From a bacterium (GTDB taxonomy: Bacteria > Blakebacterota > Blakebacteria > Blakebacterales > Blakebacteraceae), in assembly GCA_025774615.1 (NCBI GenBank), contig JALGVQ010000190.1, positions 1-8,743 of the forward strand: a stretch of 8,743 nucleotides of DNA. The letters are read 5' to 3'. Of the stretch, positions 5,488-8,743 are shown one piece after another. Below the pieces are notes generated by a model, which was not told the origin of the DNA, searched no databases, and saw only the letters and a list, made by a program, of their open reading frames with translations. A program made the translations under genes and the position numbers. Each line of letters starts with the position of its first letter. Position 1 is the first letter of the stretch.

Positions 5488-7602
5488 ATGAATCCCCGAA
5501 TGATCGCCCGGAGGATATCTTCACCCACGCTGGTTCTTGTTCTCATCCTGTCCATATTCTCTCAGCGCGCCGGCGCACAGGAAGTTGAACTCGAACAGAT
5601 CATGAGCTTCCACTTTCCCTCGAACCTCGTGGCAGCACCGGCGGGAGAGAAGATCGCCTGGATCGGTAACCAGGAGGGCAGAAGAAACGTCTGGGGGGCA
5701 GAAGCTCCTGGCTGGGAGGCACGCCGCCTCACCAGGTATCTCGAAGATGACGGGCAGGAACTGAGCGGACTTTCCTTTCTGCCGGACGGTCAACGGCTGA
5801 TCTATCTGAGGGGAGGCGCATCCAACCGGGACGGAGAACTCCCCAATCCCGTCAGCGATCCGGGTGGGGTCTCCCGTGACCTGTGGCTGGTGTCATGGAC
5901 CGGTGATGATCCGATCCGCATCGCAGGCGCCGTCTCGCCCCGTGTCTCCCCCGTCGATGAAAAGATCGTATGGGTCGCCGCCGGCCGATGCATGCTGCTC
6001 GATACGGCAGAAGAGATCACCCATCCCATGCCGACGGTCCTGTTCCAGGTGCGCTCAGGCCTGAACGACCTGCAGTGGTCTCCCGACGGCACGATGCTTG
6101 CATTCTCCAGCGCCCGCGACGGGCGGGAGATCCTGGGTGTCTACGACCTCAAGAGGGAAGAACTGCGTTGGCTCACCAACACGGTAGACCGCGATTCCTC
6201 GCCGCGGTGGTCACCGGACGGCAGCCGACTTGCCTTTCTCCGCCGGCCGGTAGATCACCGGGGATATGCGCTCTGTGTCGTGGATGTCGCCAGCGCAGAA
6301 GCAACCGAGTTGTGGCGTTCTTCCGGTGACGGTTCCGGTTACTATCCGGGCGCGATCGCCGGGTCGTACGGACTCATGTATGGTGACGGCCACATAGTCT
6401 TTGCGGGTGAGTGGTCGGGGTGGAACCATCTCTACGTGATCCCCGATGGAGGTGGAGAAGTACGTGAACTGACTCCGGGAGAGGGGGTCATTGAGAATGC
6501 CGTACTCTCACCCGATGGGCAGTGGGTCTATGTGAGTCATAACCTGCATTCGATCGACTTCCGCCAGCTCAGCCGGATTCACCTTGCAGACGGGGCTGTG
6601 CAGTCGATCGAGGAGGGGGATGTCATCGCCTGGAACCCGGTCATGGTCCGTGACCATGATTGGCTCGCCTATCTTCGTTCCGACGCCCTCGAACCGGCCA
6701 GCGTCTATCTCAGGGCATCGGAGAGTGATGAGGGATCACGCATCTCGCCCATGCCGGATGGGTATCCCCTGACCGGTCTGGTCGAACCGCAGCAGGTGGT
6801 GTTCGAGGCGGCTGACGGTGTCATGATCCACGGCCAGCTCTTCGTACCCGACGGACTCAGGCGACGGGACCGGGTGCCGGCGGTCATCTTCATGCACGGT
6901 GGATCGCGCCGGCAGATGCTGTTGGGATGGCACAACCGCGGCTACTATCACAACGCCTATGGATTCAACCAGTACCTGGCGTCGCGGGGGTACGTGGTCC
7001 TCTCGGTGAACTACCGGAGCGGGATCGGGTATGGGGTCGGTTTCAGGGAGCCGGATGAGTTCGGCTACCAGGGAGCGTCGGAGTACCAGGATATCGTCGC
7101 CGCGGGACGCTACCTGCAGGACCTCGACACGGTCGATCCCGACCGGATCGGCCTGTGGGGCGGCTCGTATGGCGGATATCTGACCGCGTTGGGTCTGGCG
7201 CGTGATTCCGATCTCTTCAAGGCAGGTGTCGATCTTCACGGGGTCCATAACTGGGCAGACCAGCTCAGGTGGTGGGGCAGGGGTGAGTCGGCCGGAATGA
7301 ACCAGACAGTCCTCGATTCGATGATGAAGACAGCCTTCGAATCGAGCCCGGTGGCCGATATCGATTCCTGGAGATCACCGGTACTCATCGTACATGGTGA
7401 TGACGACCGGAATGTTCCTTTTGAAGCGAGTATCGATCTTGTGAAGAGACTGCGCCGCAAAGGGGATGTTATCTTCGAGGAACTCTATTTCATTGATGAC
7501 GTCCACGGGTTCCTGCTCCACCGGAACTGGCTGGAGGTCTACCGGAGGGCGACGACGTTTTTCGATCGCTACCTGAAAGAGGGAGCCGACAGGAATCACT
7601 GA
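5488..7602 (+). CDS. Secreted S9 family prolyl oligopeptidase-like serine peptidase
   Basis: The 704-residue product starts with a signal peptide: basic MNPRMIARR, hydrophobic LVLVLILSIF, and a likely cut after AGA (residue 30). A beta-propeller of PD40-type repeats follows (FLPDGQRLIYL about 98, WSPDGTMLAF 197, WSPDGSRLAF 241, LSPDGQWVYV 340). An alpha/beta hydrolase domain begins near 440. The catalytic triad is Ser560 in GGSYGG, Asp640 in HGDDDRNVP and His673 in DVHGF. MHGG at 469-472 contributes to the oxyanion region. The order matches DPP4 / acylaminoacyl-peptidase-type S9 enzymes, which cut short peptides, often after proline. I see no membrane anchor beyond the signal peptide and no lipobox, so periplasmic or extracellular action is likely. 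It is 27 bp after manC with a consensus ribosome site. The exact S9 subfamily is uncertain. Confidence 0.92.
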   Translation: MNPRMIARRISSPTLVLVLILSIFSQRAGAQEVELEQIMSFHFPSNLVAAPAGEKIAWIGNQEGRRNVWGAEAPGWEARRLTRYLEDDGQELSGLSFLPDGQRLIYLRGGASNRDGELPNPVSDPGGVSRDLWLVSWTGDDPIRIAGAVSPRVSPVDEKIVWVAAGRCMLLDTAEEITHPMPTVLFQVRSGLNDLQWSPDGTMLAFSSARDGREILGVYDLKREELRWLTNTVDRDSSPRWSPDGSRLAFLRRPVDHRGYALCVVDVASAEATELWRSSGDGSGYYPGAIAGSYGLMYGDGHIVFAGEWSGWNHLYVIPDGGGEVRELTPGEGVIENAVLSPDGQWVYVSHNLHSIDFRQLSRIHLADGAVQSIEEGDVIAWNPVMVRDHDWLAYLRSDALEPASVYLRASESDEGSRISPMPDGYPLTGLVEPQQVVFEAADGVMIHGQLFVPDGLRRRDRVPAVIFMHGGSRRQMLLGWHNRGYYHNAYGFNQYLASRGYVVLSVNYRSGIGYGVGFREPDEFGYQGASEYQDIVAAGRYLQDLDTVDPDRIGLWGGSYGGYLTALGLARDSDLFKAGVDLHGVHNWADQLRWWGRGESAGMNQTVLDSMMKTAFESSPVADIDSWRSPVLIVHGDDDRNVPFEASIDLVKRLRRKGDVIFEELYFIDDVHGFLLHRNWLEVYRRATTFFDRYLKEGADRNH

Positions 7603-7635
7603 TACCTGCGGCAACCAATGAAACCGGCAGGGTAT

Positions 7636-7657
7636 CGCGCCCCGGAGAGAGGGCGCG
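7636..7657 (+). other. Strong GC hairpin between the S9 peptidase gene and selD
   Basis: CGCGCCC (7636-7642) pairs perfectly with GGGCGCG (7651-7657) around an 8-nt purine-rich loop. It begins 33 bp after the peptidase stop and ends 41 bp before selD. No U tract follows, so it is not a classic terminator. It could protect an mRNA end, weaken readthrough or be part of the selD leader. Confidence 0.5.
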
Positions 7658-7698
7658 TGAACGACCAGTGAACACACATGTGAGGGAAAGGAAGAAGC

Positions 7699-8736
7699 AT
7701 GGCCGGTGATATCACCAGGCTGACGGCACTCGTCACCTGCGCTGGTTGAGCGTCCAAACTGGGTCCGGCGGACCTGTTCAGGGCACTCAGCGCGCTCGAA
7801 GTAGAGGATCACCCGGATCTCCTGGTGGGAACCGCCACCATGGATGACGCCGGAGTATTTCGTCTCGACGAGGAGACCGCTCTGATCCAGACGGTCGATT
7901 TCTTCACCCCGGTCGTTGATGATCCCTCGACTTTCGGGGCCATTTCGGCCGCGAACAGTCTCTCAGATGTCTACGCGATGGGCGGCCGTCCCATCACTGC
8001 GCTCGGTATCGCGTGCGTTCCTGATGATTTCGACATGGACGTGCTCGGGCTGATATTGCGGGGTGGGCAGGAGAAGGCGCACGAAGCGGGTGTTCCGGTC
8101 GTTGGTGGTCACACGGTCAAGGCGCCAGAGCTGAAATTCGGCCTTGCCGTGACCGGCATAGCCCATCCCGACCGGCTGGTGACGAATGCCGGCGCGCAGT
8201 CGGGAGATCGTCTCTATCTCACCAAACCGCTCGGTACGGGCGTGATCAGTACGGCCGTGAAGTCAGAGAAGTGTCCTCCCGAAGTGCTCGACGAGGCCAT
8301 CGAAGTGATGCTTACCCTGAATGCCGCCGCTGCTGAAGCGATGCTCGAAGCGGGGGCGGTCGCCTGCACCGATGTCACCGGATTCGGTCTCGGAGGTCAT
8401 GGTCATCAACTGGCCCTCTCGAGCGGCGTCGCGCTCGAGATCAACCTTGCCGCGCTTCCGGTGCTGACCGGAGCAGTGGATATGATCGGTGAGGGGCTCA
8501 TCCCGGGTGGTCTTGCCACGAACCGGAAATTCCTCGAATCGTGGGTGTCCGGGACATCACCGACAGGGGGGCAGATCGAACTGCTCTACGATACTCAGAC
8601 GAGCGGAGGGTTACTAATCTCGATCCCGGAGAGTGGGGCCGCCGCGCTTGAAAAAGCCTTGATGGAGCGAGGCGTCCCCGTTCACCAGATAGGCAGGGTG
8701 GTGGAAGGACGCCCCGGTTCGATAACCATATATTAG
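7699..8736 (+). CDS. selD: Selenide,water dikinase (selenophosphate synthetase), selenocysteine-containing; TGA 7747-7749 read as Sec
   Basis: SelD uses ATP and selenide to make selenophosphate, the selenium donor for selenocysteine tRNA and selenouridine. The gene starts at ATG 7699 after AAGGAAG and is 345 codons, close to the E. coli 347. Codon 17 is TGA. The surrounding protein, TCAGUASKLGP, aligns with the catalytic loop where E. coli has Cys17 and Lys20, here Sec17 and Lys20. Asp50 (MDDAGVF), Asp67, Asn86 and Asp90 (AANSLSDVYAMGG), GGHT (136-139), Asp225 (TDVTGFGLGGHGH) and DTQTSGGLL (298-306) cover the metal/ATP sites and C-terminal domain. An in-frame start after the TGA (GTG 7825) would remove the catalytic loop. 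The stop is TAG 8734-8736. It lies 96 bp after the peptidase gene; no selA, selB or selC is in the window. Confidence 0.95.
7754..7783 (+). promoter_or_regulatory. Candidate bacterial SECIS element in selD
   Basis: Just after the Sec codon, GGUCC (7762-7766) and GGACC (7770-7774) form a perfect 5-bp stem with loop GGC. A lower helix CUG (7759-7761) / CAG (7779-7781) plus CC/GG lies beyond a UGUU bulge. The loop starts 17 nt after the TGA and carries G at its first two positions. This fits the general bacterial SECIS description (short loop with an early G, about 16-37 nt from the UGA). SelB should bind it to direct Sec insertion. Confidence 0.7.
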
Positions 8737-8743
8737 GTCACAG

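Noticed and set aside
7618-7671. 17-codon ORF (starting MKPAGYRAPE) between the peptidase gene and selD
   Set aside because: It has no Shine-Dalgarno sequence, and its content is explained by the GC hairpin it spans.

Overview
The window is about 60% G+C bacterial DNA with compact genes, good Shine-Dalgarno sites and two predicted exported enzymes. Secreted S9 peptidases and exported amidohydrolases beside a selenocysteine-containing SelD would fit an environmental heterotroph such as Gemmatimonadota or a related group. No phylogenetic marker is present, so that placement is a weak inference.

Layout. (1) Positions 1-201 (+) hold the 3' end of a low-complexity Gly/Arg/Ser/Met-rich protein carrying a 14-residue tandem repeat. 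A rho-independent terminator at 262-304 follows it. (2) Positions 303-902 (-) encode a stand-alone cyclic-nucleotide-binding-like domain protein. Head-to-head with it, 956-1168 (+) encodes an unrecognised 70-residue protein with a TTG start. (3) Positions 1221-2732 (-) encode an exported amidohydrolase, preceded by a possible 15-codon leader ORF with a better ribosome binding site than the enzyme. (4) The divergent control region 2733-2955 contains a GC-rich hairpin and a perfect 14-bp palindrome. (5) A + strand run follows: tyrosine phenol-lyase (2956-4353), mannose-1-phosphate guanylyltransferase (4360-5460), secreted S9 prolyl oligopeptidase-like peptidase (5488-7602) and selenide,water dikinase SelD (7699-8736).

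The most noteworthy gene is selD. It reads through an in-frame TGA at 7747-7749 that falls exactly at the catalytic Cys/Sec position (residue 17), and a bacterial-SECIS-like hairpin lies just downstream. SelD is therefore itself a selenoprotein, and a standard ORF caller would truncate it to an internal GTG at 7825. No other selenium gene is visible in the window.

Functional links among the + strand genes are inferential. The secreted peptidase could release peptides or tyrosine, and the lyase would convert tyrosine to phenol, pyruvate and ammonia. The GDP-mannose enzyme belongs to surface polysaccharide synthesis. Apart from the tight tpl-manC and manC-S9 spacing, nothing shows that they form one pathway. 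I did not find a clearly new multi-gene system.
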